Shown piece by piece: positions 17,523-25,965 of a stretch of DNA of 64,000 nucleotides. Positions within the stretch are counted from its first letter, which is position 1. Each line of letters starts with the position of its first letter. The notes under the pieces are model-generated. The model saw only the letters and a list, made by a program, of their open reading frames with translations. It did not search any database and was not told the origin of the DNA. Both the position numbers and the translations under genes were made by a program. The DNA lies in NCBI RefSeq assembly GCF_002420705.1, contig NZ_DIIM01000018.1, positions 97,982-161,981 on the forward strand. Direction: 5' to 3'. This DNA comes from Sphingobacterium sp. UBA5670. Lineage in GTDB: Bacteria; Bacteroidota; Bacteroidia; Sphingobacteriales; Sphingobacteriaceae.

Positions 17523-20500
17523 ATGTACAAAGAATATAAGCAGTTAAATTTACCCGAGATAGGTAAAGAGATTTTGACCCGTTGGGAACAGGAAAAAATA
17601 TTCGAAAAAAGTATCAATAATCGTCCTGAAAGCAAGACCTATACATTTTTTGAAGGCCCGCCTTCTGCAAATGGAATGCCTGGCATCCATCACGTGATGG
17701 CCCGTACGATTAAGGATATTTTCTGTCGTTACAAGACTTTGAAAGGCTACCAAGTGAAACGAAAAGGTGGCTGGGATACCCATGGCCTACCCATTGAACT
17801 TGCTGTCGAAAAAGCTCTTGGAATTACAAAAGAGGATATCGGTAAAAAGATCACTGTAGAACAATATAATGACGCTTGCCGTAAGGAGGTGATGAAATAT
17901 ACCGATGTCTGGAATGACCTAACCACAAAAATGGGCTATTGGGTTGACCTCGAACATCCTTACATTACCTATAAGAATGAATACATCGAGACCCTATGGT
18001 ATTTATTAAAAGAACTTTATAAAAAAGGTCTTTTGTATAAAGGTTATACGATACAGCCATACTCTCCGGCCGCAGGTACTGGATTGAGTTCACATGAACT
18101 TAACCAACCGGGCACATACAAAGATGTGAAAGATACGACCATCGTTGCCGAATTTAGATTGATCAAAAGCCAGCTTCATCCAGCAATCGAAAAACTAGTT
18201 GACGATGAGGCGGAAGATGTTGCTTTCATTGCCTGGACGACCACACCATGGACTTTACCGTCCAACACAGCATTGGTTGTAGGCAAGAAAATAAATTATG
18301 TTAAGATCAGGACTTTCAATAAATATACGGGATCTCCTGTATCCGTCGTATTGGCAAAAGATCTGATCAGCAAGCATTTTAAAGCCGAAGGGGAAAACGC
18401 ATCTTTCCAAGACTATAAATTGGGCGATAAAGTAATCCCTTGGGAACTTGCAGCAGAATTTGTGGGTGAGGAACTTGTTGGCTTGCGCTATGAACAATTG
18501 TTGCCTTATATCACCAACGAGGACTTGCAGGAAAATGCTTTCCGCGTTATTCCAGGGGACTTTGTTACGACTGAAGACGGTACTGGTATCGTCCACGCTG
18601 CTCCTACTTATGGTGCAGATGACTTTCGTGTAGCAAAAGAGCATGGGGTACCGGGCATCTTAGTGAAAGATGAAAACGGAAAAGAGGTACCTACTGTTGA
18701 CCGTACTGGCCGTTTTGTAAGTGAAATCACAGATTTTGCCGGAAGATTTGTCAAAGAGGAATATTACAGTGCTGAAGAACGTTCGAAAGAAGACTTCAAA
18801 CCTACGGATGTATTGATCTCTATCAAATTAAAAGAGGACAATAAAGCCTTCGATGTTAAAAAATATGAGCACACCTATCCACACTGTTGGCGTACAGACA
18901 AACCTGTTCTATACTATCCATTAGATAGCTGGTTTATCCGCACAACCGCAGTGAAGGAAGATTTGGTTGCCTTAAATAAAACCATCAACTGGAAACCTGA
19001 AGCAACTGGTACAGGACGTTTTGGTAATTGGCTGGAAAACTTGGTAGACTGGAACCTTTCACGCTCTCGTTATTGGGGAACTCCACTTCCTATCTGGCGC
19101 TCAGAAGACGAAAATGAAGAGGTTTGTATCGGTTCGCTTCCTGAATTAAAGTCTTTATTGGAAGCATCTTTGACTTCAGACGTTTTGTCTGACGATGAAA
19201 AAGCGAAGAATAAAGCTTACTTAGATAAATTCGACACCGAGCAATTGGATCTTCACCGTCCTTATGTAGACGATATCGTTCTTGTTTCTGATGCCGGACA
19301 AAAGTTATTCCGCGAACCTGATCTGATCGACGTTTGGTTTGATTCGGGTGCAATGCCTTATGCACAATGGGGCTTGGATCACGAAAAATTAGCCAAAGGG
19401 GAACAGTTTCCTTTTAAAGCTGGATTCGATCATGCATACCCGGCAGACTTTATCGCTGAAGGAGTTGACCAAACACGTGGCTGGTTTTTCACCTTACATG
19501 CGATTTCTACGATGATGTACAAATCGATCTCCTTCAAAAATGTTGTTTCCAACGGTTTGGTATTGGATAAAAATGGCAACAAGATGTCCAAACGCTTAGG
19601 CAATGGTGTTGACCCATTCTCGACAATCGATCAATATAGTGCCGACGCGACCCGCTGGTACATGATCAGCAATGCTGCGCCTTGGGACAATCTTAAATTC
19701 AATATGGAAGGGCTGGATGAAGTCCGTCGTAAATTCTTCGGTACTTTATACAATACATACGCGTTCTTTGCCCTTTATGCCAATATCGATAAGTTCTCTT
19801 ACGCAGAACCCGATATAGCTTTGGAAAAACGTCCTGAAATTGACCGTTGGATTATCTCTTTGTTAAATTCGTTGACCAAAGAAGTAGACGAATACTTGGC
19901 AGATTACGAGCCTACAAAAGCAGCACGTGCTATCCAAAACTTCGTTGATGAACATCTCAGCAACTGGTACGTTCGTCTGTGCCGCCGTCGCTTCTGGAAA
20001 GGAGATTACACAGATGATAAGATTTCAGCTTATCAAACACTCTATACATGTCTTGATACGATTGCGAAATTAATGTCTCCGATATCACCATTCTTCTCGG
20101 ACAGACTATTCCTGGATCTGAATGCAGCCACCAACAAGGAACAAGTTGAATCTGTTCACCTGGCAAATTTCCCAGTGTATAATGAAAGTCTAGTCGATAA
20201 AGACCTAGAAGAACGTATGGCATTAGCGCAGGATATTTCGTCGCTGACACTTTCTTTACGGAAGAAAACTTCCATCAATGTACGTCAACCTTTGAACAAA
20301 ATTTTGGTTCCTGTACTTGATAGTGCTTTCCAGGAGAAGGTAGAAAAAGTAAAAGATCTGATACTTTCCGAGACCAATATCAAAGATATCGAGTTCATCA
20401 CGGATACCACTGGTATTATTAAGAAAAAAATAAAACCAAATTTTAAAGCTCTTGGCGCGAAAGTTGGTAAGGATATGAAGTTAGTTTCTTCGTCTATCCA

Positions 20501-20936
20501 ATCGTTGACTATAGATCAAATTAGCACGTTGGAATCAACAGGCGAATTGGCCCTAGCAGGCACGCCATATACGATTTTACTGAGCGATGTGGAAATTATA
20601 GCAGAAGACGTTGAGGGATGGCAGGTAGCGAATTTAGGTAAATTGACCGTAGCATTAGATGTACATATCACTGAAGAATTGAAAAAAGAAGGTTTGTCAA
20701 GAGAATTGATCAACCGCCTACAAAATCTAAGGAAGGATAAAGGATTAGAAGTCACTGATAGAATTAACGTAAAGTTAACAGCTGCTTCAGAAGTGGTCAA
20801 TGCTGCCAATGAAAATTTATCGTATATTTGCACCGAAATTCTGGCCGATTCATTGGTATTTGAAGATTCACTAACTGAAGGAGAGACCATCGAGATCGAT
20901 GGCAAAGAACTTAAGGCATTAATCCAAAAAAATTAA
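17523..20936 (+). CDS. ileS: Isoleucyl-tRNA synthetase
   Basis: This 1137-residue class Ia synthetase charges tRNA-Ile. The HIGH-type motif is in PPSANGMPGIHH, the editing (CP1) domain includes AWTTTPWTLPSNTAL and GTGIVHAAPTYGADD, and the second ATP-site motif is KMSKRLGN. The long C-terminal anticodon-binding part lacks the zinc-binding cysteine end of E. coli IleS, typical of the eukaryote-like IleS2 type. It is 3 bases before the dksA-like gene, so the two form one operon, perhaps including lspA. Confidence 0.96.
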   Translation: MYKEYKQLNLPEIGKEILTRWEQEKIFEKSINNRPESKTYTFFEGPPSANGMPGIHHVMARTIKDIFCRYKTLKGYQVKRKGGWDTHGLPIELAVEKALGITKEDIGKKITVEQYNDACRKEVMKYTDVWNDLTTKMGYWVDLEHPYITYKNEYIETLWYLLKELYKKGLLYKGYTIQPYSPAAGTGLSSHELNQPGTYKDVKDTTIVAEFRLIKSQLHPAIEKLVDDEAEDVAFIAWTTTPWTLPSNTALVVGKKINYVKIRTFNKYTGSPVSVVLAKDLISKHFKAEGENASFQDYKLGDKVIPWELAAEFVGEELVGLRYEQLLPYITNEDLQENAFRVIPGDFVTTEDGTGIVHAAPTYGADDFRVAKEHGVPGILVKDENGKEVPTVDRTGRFVSEITDFAGRFVKEEYYSAEERSKEDFKPTDVLISIKLKEDNKAFDVKKYEHTYPHCWRTDKPVLYYPLDSWFIRTTAVKEDLVALNKTINWKPEATGTGRFGNWLENLVDWNLSRSRYWGTPLPIWRSEDENEEVCIGSLPELKSLLEASLTSDVLSDDEKAKNKAYLDKFDTEQLDLHRPYVDDIVLVSDAGQKLFREPDLIDVWFDSGAMPYAQWGLDHEKLAKGEQFPFKAGFDHAYPADFIAEGVDQTRGWFFTLHAISTMMYKSISFKNVVSNGLVLDKNGNKMSKRLGNGVDPFSTIDQYSADATRWYMISNAAPWDNLKFNMEGLDEVRRKFFGTLYNTYAFFALYANIDKFSYAEPDIALEKRPEIDRWIISLLNSLTKEVDEYLADYEPTKAARAIQNFVDEHLSNWYVRLCRRRFWKGDYTDDKISAYQTLYTCLDTIAKLMSPISPFFSDRLFLDLNAATNKEQVESVHLANFPVYNESLVDKDLEERMALAQDISSLTLSLRKKTSINVRQPLNKILVPVLDSAFQEKVEKVKDLILSETNIKDIEFITDTTGIIKKKIKPNFKALGAKVGKDMKLVSSSIQSLTIDQISTLESTGELALAGTPYTILLSDVEIIAEDVEGWQVANLGKLTVALDVHITEELKKEGLSRELINRLQNLRKDKGLEVTDRINVKLTAASEVVNAANENLSYICTEILADSLVFEDSLTEGETIEIDGKELKALIQKN

Positions 20937-20939
20937 ATT

Positions 20940-21326
20940 ATGGCAAACAACAACGAGAAAACACGCTATAGCGATTCAGAATTACAAGAATTTAAAGATA
21001 TTATCTTGGACAAGCTTAGAATAGCAAAAGAAGAGCTTTCCTCGTTGACCGCAACGCTAAACAACAGCAATGCGAATGGTACAGACGATACTGCTGGAAC
21101 ATACAAGACATTGGAAGATGGTTCTGCTACTTTGGAAAAAGAGCAAACAAACCAATTGGCTGCACGTCAAAAGAAGTTTATCGACAACCTAGAAGCAGCG
21201 TTGGTGCGCATCGAGAACAAAACGTATGGTATCTGTAGAGAAACAGGAAAACTGATTCAAAAAGAACGTTTGAAAGCTGTTCCACACACGACTTTGAGCA
21301 TCGAAGCGAAAAACAAACAATATTAA
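20940..21326 (+). CDS. TraR/DksA family protein with degenerate zinc finger
   Basis: The 128-residue protein has a helical coiled-coil N-terminal part and the DksA/TraR C-terminal region (ALVRIENKTYGICRETGKLIQKERLKAVPHTTLSIEAK). DksA proteins bind RNA polymerase through its secondary channel. Only one of the usual four zinc-finger cysteines remains (YGICRET). The others are Thr, Ile and similar, so zinc is probably not bound. The gene lies 3 bases after ileS. Confidence 0.9.
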   Translation: MANNNEKTRYSDSELQEFKDIILDKLRIAKEELSSLTATLNNSNANGTDDTAGTYKTLEDGSATLEKEQTNQLAARQKKFIDNLEAALVRIENKTYGICRETGKLIQKERLKAVPHTTLSIEAKNKQY

Positions 21327-21345
21327 TTTTAGGCATTAAATATAT

Positions 21346-21367
21346 GGTCTTTGCTTAGGCAAAGACC
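21346..21367 (+). terminator. Terminator or attenuator between the dksA-like gene and lspA
   Basis: GGTCTTTGC (21346-21354) pairs perfectly with GCAAAGACC (21359-21367) and is followed by ATTTTTAT. It lies only 14 bases before the lspA ATG, so it either ends the ileS-dksA transcript partially or sits in the lspA leader. Confidence 0.7.
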
Positions 21368-21381
21368 ATTTTTATAACACA

Positions 21382-22032
21382 ATGAAGGGTTATACTAAAC
21401 CAATTGCGCTTATTGTCGCAATACTTTTAATAGACCAGTTGTCAAAGATTTGGGTTAAACTCTCGATGACAATTGGACAAAGCCACCATATCTTGGGCAA
21501 ATTTTTCCAGATTCATTTTATTGAAAATAATGGAATGGCTTACGGCATGGAGTTTGGCGGTGATTATGGAAAACTGTTTTTGACCGTATTTCGAATTCTA
21601 GCTGTGGCCGGTATTGGATATGGCCTGCACTACATGATCAAAAATAAGTATAACCGCGGTTTTATCTTAAACGTTGCCTTAATTCTTGCCGGTGCCTTAG
21701 GAAATATCATTGATTCCGCTTTTTATGGTGTCATCTTTAGTGATAGTACATGGTATGATAAGGCGACTTTATTCCCAGCTGGCGGAGGTTATTCTTCCTT
21801 CCTTCACGGAAAAGTAGTCGATATGCTGTATTTCCCATTAATTCAAGGAAATTTCCCTTCTTGGGTACCGTTCTGGGGCGGTGAAGAATTTCTATTCTTC
21901 CGGCCTGTATTCAACATTGCAGACTCTGCCATTTCCGTCGGTGTGGTTTTGATCCTATTATTTCAAAAGAGGTATTTTAAAACAGAAAAAGAAGAAAAAT
22001 CCAGCATCCACAGTGAAATCGTTGAAGATTAA
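21382..22032 (+). CDS. lspA: Lipoprotein signal peptidase LspA
   Basis: The 216-residue membrane aspartyl protease removes signal peptides from prolipoproteins. It has four predicted helices. The catalytic aspartates lie in GALGNIIDSAFYGV and FRPVFNIADSAISVGV, and FIENNGMAYGMEF matches the conserved N-containing block. It is somewhat longer than proteobacterial LspA, with an inserted stretch after the first Asp, as in other Bacteroidota. Confidence 0.95.
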   Translation: MKGYTKPIALIVAILLIDQLSKIWVKLSMTIGQSHHILGKFFQIHFIENNGMAYGMEFGGDYGKLFLTVFRILAVAGIGYGLHYMIKNKYNRGFILNVALILAGALGNIIDSAFYGVIFSDSTWYDKATLFPAGGGYSSFLHGKVVDMLYFPLIQGNFPSWVPFWGGEEFLFFRPVFNIADSAISVGVVLILLFQKRYFKTEKEEKSSIHSEIVED

Positions 22033-22044
22033 CGAAATATTACC

Positions 22045-22073
22045 TAAAAGCCTTGTTAATCTCAAGGCTTTTA
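22045..22073 (+). terminator. Terminator after lspA
   Basis: TAAAAGCCTTG (22045-22055) pairs with CAAGGCTTTTA (22063-22073) around a 7-base loop, followed by TTTTTTA. Confidence 0.85.
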
Positions 22074-22177
22074 TTTTTTAAGATATTTCAAAATAAAAAG
22101 TAAAAAAACTGTAGCGGTTACGAAGCAAAGAATAAAGATTAAAAGGTAAAAACCATATCTAAATACCAAATATCAAC

Positions 22178-23122
22178 ATGAAAAACATTAGCTTACTTCT
22201 GACATTTTGCTGCCTATTAGGAATACAGGTAGCACGTGCACAGCAGATCGAAGTTTCTAACTTAAAAAAACATATCTATTACCTTGCTGACGACAAAATG
22301 CAGGGGCGAGGAACAGGTAGCAAGGAAGTATTTAAAGCAGCAGATTACATTGAAAAGGAATTTAAAAAATATAAACTTGAACCTAAAGGTGACAAAGGGT
22401 ACCGCCAATCCTTCAAAGCCAAAGTATGGAAAGTAAAAGTTGCAGACAGCATTCGCAATGCGGATAATATCATTGGATTTATTGATAATGGTGCGGACTT
22501 GACAGTTGTTATTGGCGCCCATTACGATCATTTGGGAACCGGTCGTCAAGGAAGCTCTAAAGATTCTTTAGGAGTGGGCAAAATCCATAACGGAGCTGAC
22601 GACAACGCCTCGGGTACTGCGGGCTTATTGGAACTCGCACGCTACTTCAGCGGCAACAATGAAAAAGAACCCTACAACTTATTGTTTATCGCTTTTGGCG
22701 CAGAAGAACTGGGCTTAGTTGGTTCCAAATATTTTACAGAACACCCTACCCTCCCCTTAGAAAAGATCACAGCCATGCTCAATATGGATATGATCGGCCG
22801 CTACAATCCTAGCAACGGCCTTGCTGTCATCGGCTATGGAACAAGTAGCCAATGGCCTACTATATTCAAAGATGTTCAAGCACCTATAAAATTTAATCTT
22901 AGCAAGGATGGCAATGGTGGCTCTGACCAGACCTCATTCTACAAGAAAAATATACCGGTGTTATTTTTCCACACTGGCGGACATCCAGACTACCATATGC
23001 CAACGGATGATGCCGATAAAATTGATTACAACGCTTTGAAATCTATTCTAGATCTCGAAAAAACGGTTATTGAAAATATCATGAAACAATCCAGCAAGAT
23101 GGACTTTATCTGGACCAACTAA
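22178..23122 (+). CDS. Secreted M28 family metallopeptidase
   Basis: The 314-residue protein has a signal peptide (about 1-21, ending ARAQ) and the di-zinc aminopeptidase core: His in IGAHYDHLG, Asp in HNGADDNASGTAG, the catalytic pair in FGAEELGL, Asp in LNMDMIGR, and the last ligand in HTGGHPDYHMPTDD. M28 enzymes release N-terminal amino acids. It is likely periplasmic or at the cell surface. Confidence 0.93.
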   Translation: MKNISLLLTFCCLLGIQVARAQQIEVSNLKKHIYYLADDKMQGRGTGSKEVFKAADYIEKEFKKYKLEPKGDKGYRQSFKAKVWKVKVADSIRNADNIIGFIDNGADLTVVIGAHYDHLGTGRQGSSKDSLGVGKIHNGADDNASGTAGLLELARYFSGNNEKEPYNLLFIAFGAEELGLVGSKYFTEHPTLPLEKITAMLNMDMIGRYNPSNGLAVIGYGTSSQWPTIFKDVQAPIKFNLSKDGNGGSDQTSFYKKNIPVLFFHTGGHPDYHMPTDDADKIDYNALKSILDLEKTVIENIMKQSSKMDFIWTN

Positions 23123-23189
23123 AAAACACCCCTCTTCAATGCCATAGGGCTGATGGGAAAGCCAATAGGTAAAACCAAATAAATAAACA

Positions 23190-23232
23190 GAGCACCTGAA
23201 TCCGGCTAAAGCAGCCTAGTAAACAGGTGCTC
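23190..23232 (+). other. Structured element between the M28 peptidase and sugar-nucleotide reductase genes
   Basis: GAGCACCTG (23190-23198) pairs perfectly with CAGGTGCTC (23224-23232). A smaller hairpin, GGCT...AGCC, lies inside the loop. No T-run follows, and it ends 23 bases before the next start codon. It could be a weak terminator for the upstream gene or an element of the downstream mRNA leader. Confidence 0.45.
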
Positions 23233-23255
23233 AGCTAATATTTTAATTATTGTTG

Positions 23256-24170
23256 ATGAAAAAAGTTCTAGTGACAGGGTCCAATGGATTCCTCGGTCAA
23301 AAAGTCGTCGATTTACTCGCCAAAAATGAACATTATGATGTTATTGCCATTTCAAAGGGACCAAATCGAAACCCGAATCAAGTGAATTATACATTCTTTC
23401 AGGTAGACCTATCGGACCGGACAAAGCTGATAGATTTTTTAGCTACACACACTTTGGATGCAATCGTACATACAGCAGCTATGACGAGTGTAGAAGCTTG
23501 TGAAGCAGATAAAGTGGCTTGTCAATTACTGAATGTCGACCTTGTAGAATATTTGGCATCCTATTGTACAGCACATCAGACCCAACTGATCCACCTCTCC
23601 ACGGATTTTGTATTTGACGGCAAAAAAAATGCACCTTATGCTGAAACAGATCTGCCTAATCCACAAAGTGAATATGGGAAGAGTAAGTACACGTCCGAAC
23701 AAGTGCTTGTGCAATCCAACTGTCATTATGCGATCTTACGTACTATATTGGTCTACGGAATAAATGCTGATCCAAACCGTTCCAACCTTGTATTGTGGGC
23801 AAAAAGCAAACTGTCAAAAAATGAACCGATAAAAGTAGTCAATGACCAATGGAGAATGCCTACCTTTGTAGATGATTTGGCCTATGCCTGCCAACTAGCT
23901 ATCGATCGGAAGGCGGAGGGAATATTTCATATTTCAGGTTCTGAACTGATGTCAATCAGCGAGGCTGTTGATAAAATTGCCGACTACTGGAAGCTAGATA
24001 AAGGATTGATCTCAGAGATCAGTGCAGCAAGCATTGGACAGGCGGAAAACCGACCACGTCAGACAGGTTTTGATTTGACAAAATCTAAGGCTGAACTGGG
24101 CTATGTTCCGACATCATTTATCGATTCGCTGGCAATCATAGATCAACAATTCAAAACCTTTGGACGATAA
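23256..24170 (+). CDS. SDR-type sugar nucleotide reductase (RmlD-like)
   Basis: This protein of about 304 residues has the Rossmann motif TGSNGFLGQK, the HTAAMTSVEACE segment and the catalytic YGKSK (YxxxK), all of the extended short-chain dehydrogenase type. It is closest in style to dTDP-4-dehydrorhamnose reductase. No other rml genes are adjacent, so the substrate is not certain. I place the start at the ATG at 23256 rather than at the upstream TTG codons. Its stop codon overlaps the next gene's ATG by one base. Confidence 0.88.
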   Translation: MKKVLVTGSNGFLGQKVVDLLAKNEHYDVIAISKGPNRNPNQVNYTFFQVDLSDRTKLIDFLATHTLDAIVHTAAMTSVEACEADKVACQLLNVDLVEYLASYCTAHQTQLIHLSTDFVFDGKKNAPYAETDLPNPQSEYGKSKYTSEQVLVQSNCHYAILRTILVYGINADPNRSNLVLWAKSKLSKNEPIKVVNDQWRMPTFVDDLAYACQLAIDRKAEGIFHISGSELMSISEAVDKIADYWKLDKGLISEISAASIGQAENRPRQTGFDLTKSKAELGYVPTSFIDSLAIIDQQFKTFGR

Positions 24171-24712
24171 TGACAAATAATGATATGATGGAGAAATTTG
24201 CTAGAGAGTCATACACAGAGATGAACGAATTGGTATTACCCAATGATACCAATACATTTGGGAATTTGATGGGTGGCCGTTTATTATATTGGATGGATAT
24301 CTGTTCGGCCATTGCTGCACAAAAACACTGTAGCAATGTCGTTGTGACAGTATCTGTTGATAACGTATCTTTTAAACGTTCCATTAAACTGGGCGAGGTC
24401 GTTACCATTCAGGCGCAAGTGACTCGTGCTTTTAATAGCTCTTTAGAGGTGCGCATGGAAATTTTTGCGTCCAATCTGCCGGAAGGCACCCGCGTAAAAA
24501 CCAACGAGGCTTATTATACCTTTGTTGCCGTGGACGCAGATAATAACCCCAAAGCTGTGCCAATTTTAATTCCGGAAACTGATTCAGAACACAAGGCATA
24601 CGAGGATGCATTGCAACGAAGAGAACTGCGTCTTATTCTTGCCGGGAAGCTGAAGCCTGAAAATGCGAAAAAATTAAAAGCATTGGTCAGCCTTTTTAGC
24701 CAAAAGAACTGA
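24170..24712 (+). CDS. Acyl-CoA thioesterase (hotdog fold)
   Basis: This 180-residue single hotdog-domain protein shows the acyl-CoA hydrolase signature NTFGNLMGGRLLYWMDICSA, followed by VDNVSFKRSIKLGEVVTIQA. These enzymes hydrolyse acyl-CoA esters in the cytosol. It is translationally coupled to the upstream reductase (TAATG overlap), although no shared pathway is obvious. Confidence 0.92.
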   Translation: MTNNDMMEKFARESYTEMNELVLPNDTNTFGNLMGGRLLYWMDICSAIAAQKHCSNVVVTVSVDNVSFKRSIKLGEVVTIQAQVTRAFNSSLEVRMEIFASNLPEGTRVKTNEAYYTFVAVDADNNPKAVPILIPETDSEHKAYEDALQRRELRLILAGKLKPENAKKLKALVSLFSQKN

Positions 24713-24743
24713 TACTATATTTTAATCGCCTACATACAGATCA

Positions 24744-24774
24744 AAAAAGGGAAAACAGCTTGTTTTCCCTTTTT
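24744..24774. terminator. Bidirectional terminator between the thioesterase and EVE genes
   Basis: AAAAAGGGAAAACA (24744-24757) pairs perfectly with TGTTTTCCCTTTTT (24761-24774). It lies between convergent genes and has T-runs on both strands. Confidence 0.87.
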
Positions 24775-24820
24775 GATTTCACGACCTATCTTATGTTAGG
24801 CTTATTCTATCCGAGGCAAC

Positions 24821-25228
24821 TTAAACGTTCCCAAGTGCTAAAATTCGATCAAACTCTTCTGGTTTCAGCGGCATGACAGACAAACGCCCTTGCCTAACCA
24901 AAGCGATATCCTGTAACTGCTCGTCTGCTTTAATGGTTTCCAAGGTAACAGGTTTCTTCAGTGTCTCTACAGGCGCCAGATCAACAACGACCCAACGTTC
25001 ATCATCCGTTGTCGGATCCTGATAAAATTCCTTGACTACTTTGGCTACACCTACGACTTCTTTCCCTTCATTGCTATGGTAGAACAGGACTAAATCTCCT
25101 TCTTTCATAGCTTTAATATTATTCCTAGCTTGATAATTGCGAACGCCATCCCAAAATGTACGTCCATCTTTGTTAAATTGTTCCCAACTATATTTAAATG
25201 GTTCAGACTTTACCAAGAAGTATTGCAT
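24821..25228 (-). CDS. EVE domain-containing protein
   Basis: The protein of about 135 residues is a single EVE domain, with the start YFLVKSEPFKYSWEQF, WDGVRNYQARNNIKAM and GDLVLFYHSNEGKEVVGVAKV. EVE domains have a PUA-like fold that binds modified bases in DNA or RNA. This stand-alone form is widespread and its exact role is unknown. The ATG at 25228 is preferred over an upstream TTG. It lies 26 bases after gldC. Confidence 0.92.
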   Translation of the reverse strand: MQYFLVKSEPFKYSWEQFNKDGRTFWDGVRNYQARNNIKAMKEGDLVLFYHSNEGKEVVGVAKVVKEFYQDPTTDDERWVVVDLAPVETLKKPVTLETIKADEQLQDIALVRQGRLSVMPLKPEEFDRILALGNV

Positions 25229-25254
25229 AGTCAAATTTTGTTAAGCGTTATAAA

Positions 25255-25605
25255 CTATTGTTGTGGCATTAAAACTTCCATCTTATCTGCAAAATGTGCA
25301 CAGTAGTCGCGCAAGTCGCCAATAACTTTTTCCGCCATTGGATCACCGCCAGAAGAACGGATAAAAGAATCGCCCAACGTTTGGAGCGTTTCATAGAAAA
25401 AACGCTTCATCTCATCATACGGCATATCTTTGGTCCAAAGGTCAATACGCATTGAATTCTTATAATGTGAATCCCATAAAGCCAAAAACATCGCTTTCGC
25501 TGGTAATTCCTCTGCATTATTCCCATCTGTTGATGACCACATGATATTTTCAGGCACATTGTTTTCATCTAACTCTACCTGTAATTTTATTTCAGCTTTT
25601 TTCAT
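25255..25605 (-). CDS. gldC: Gliding motility protein GldC
   Basis: The 116-residue cytoplasmic protein matches GldC throughout (KKAEIKLQVELDENNVPENIMW, AKAMFLALWD, RIDLWTKDMPYDEMKRFFYETL). In Flavobacterium, GldC aids gliding motility without being essential. It is also found in non-gliding Bacteroidota, so it does not by itself show gliding here. Confidence 0.94.
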   Translation of the reverse strand: MKKAEIKLQVELDENNVPENIMWSSTDGNNAEELPAKAMFLALWDSHYKNSMRIDLWTKDMPYDEMKRFFYETLQTLGDSFIRSSGGDPMAEKVIGDLRDYCAHFADKMEVLMPQQ

Positions 25606-25713
25606 TTTAATATTATTGAGCTATTTATAGTATTGAGCTATGTATTTTTTGAAACAGATTCTAACTGCCATCGATTCATGACATAGCTTATCTTTTATTT
25701 TTAATTTGACCTC

Positions 25714-25959
25714 TTACGCAAAAGCTACTTTGACAATTAAACTGGTAACACAAACGACTACCAAAAATGCTAATTGAAATAACCACATTTTTTTATTTTG
25801 CTTTACAAAGACCCTAAATGCAATATCAACAACTGTCAATATCAGCAACAATAGGATAAATGCCCCCCAAGTAAATAAAGCTTTTTCATCATTGGGGTTT
25901 TCCATAACAAACCAAGCCACAAGGCATGCACTAGCGATATTTAGTGGTGTAAAGCGCAC
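25714..25959 (-). CDS. Small membrane protein of unknown function
   Basis: The 81-residue protein has up to three hydrophobic stretches (about 8-19, 30-50 and 59-79) and no recognised domain. Its start codon lies 6 bases after the DEAD-box helicase stop codon on the same strand, so it is probably expressed from the helicase transcript. Confidence 0.7.
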   Translation of the reverse strand: MRFTPLNIASACLVAWFVMENPNDEKALFTWGAFILLLLILTVVDIAFRVFVKQNKKMWLFQLAFLVVVCVTSLIVKVAFA

Positions 25960-25965
25960 AATAAA

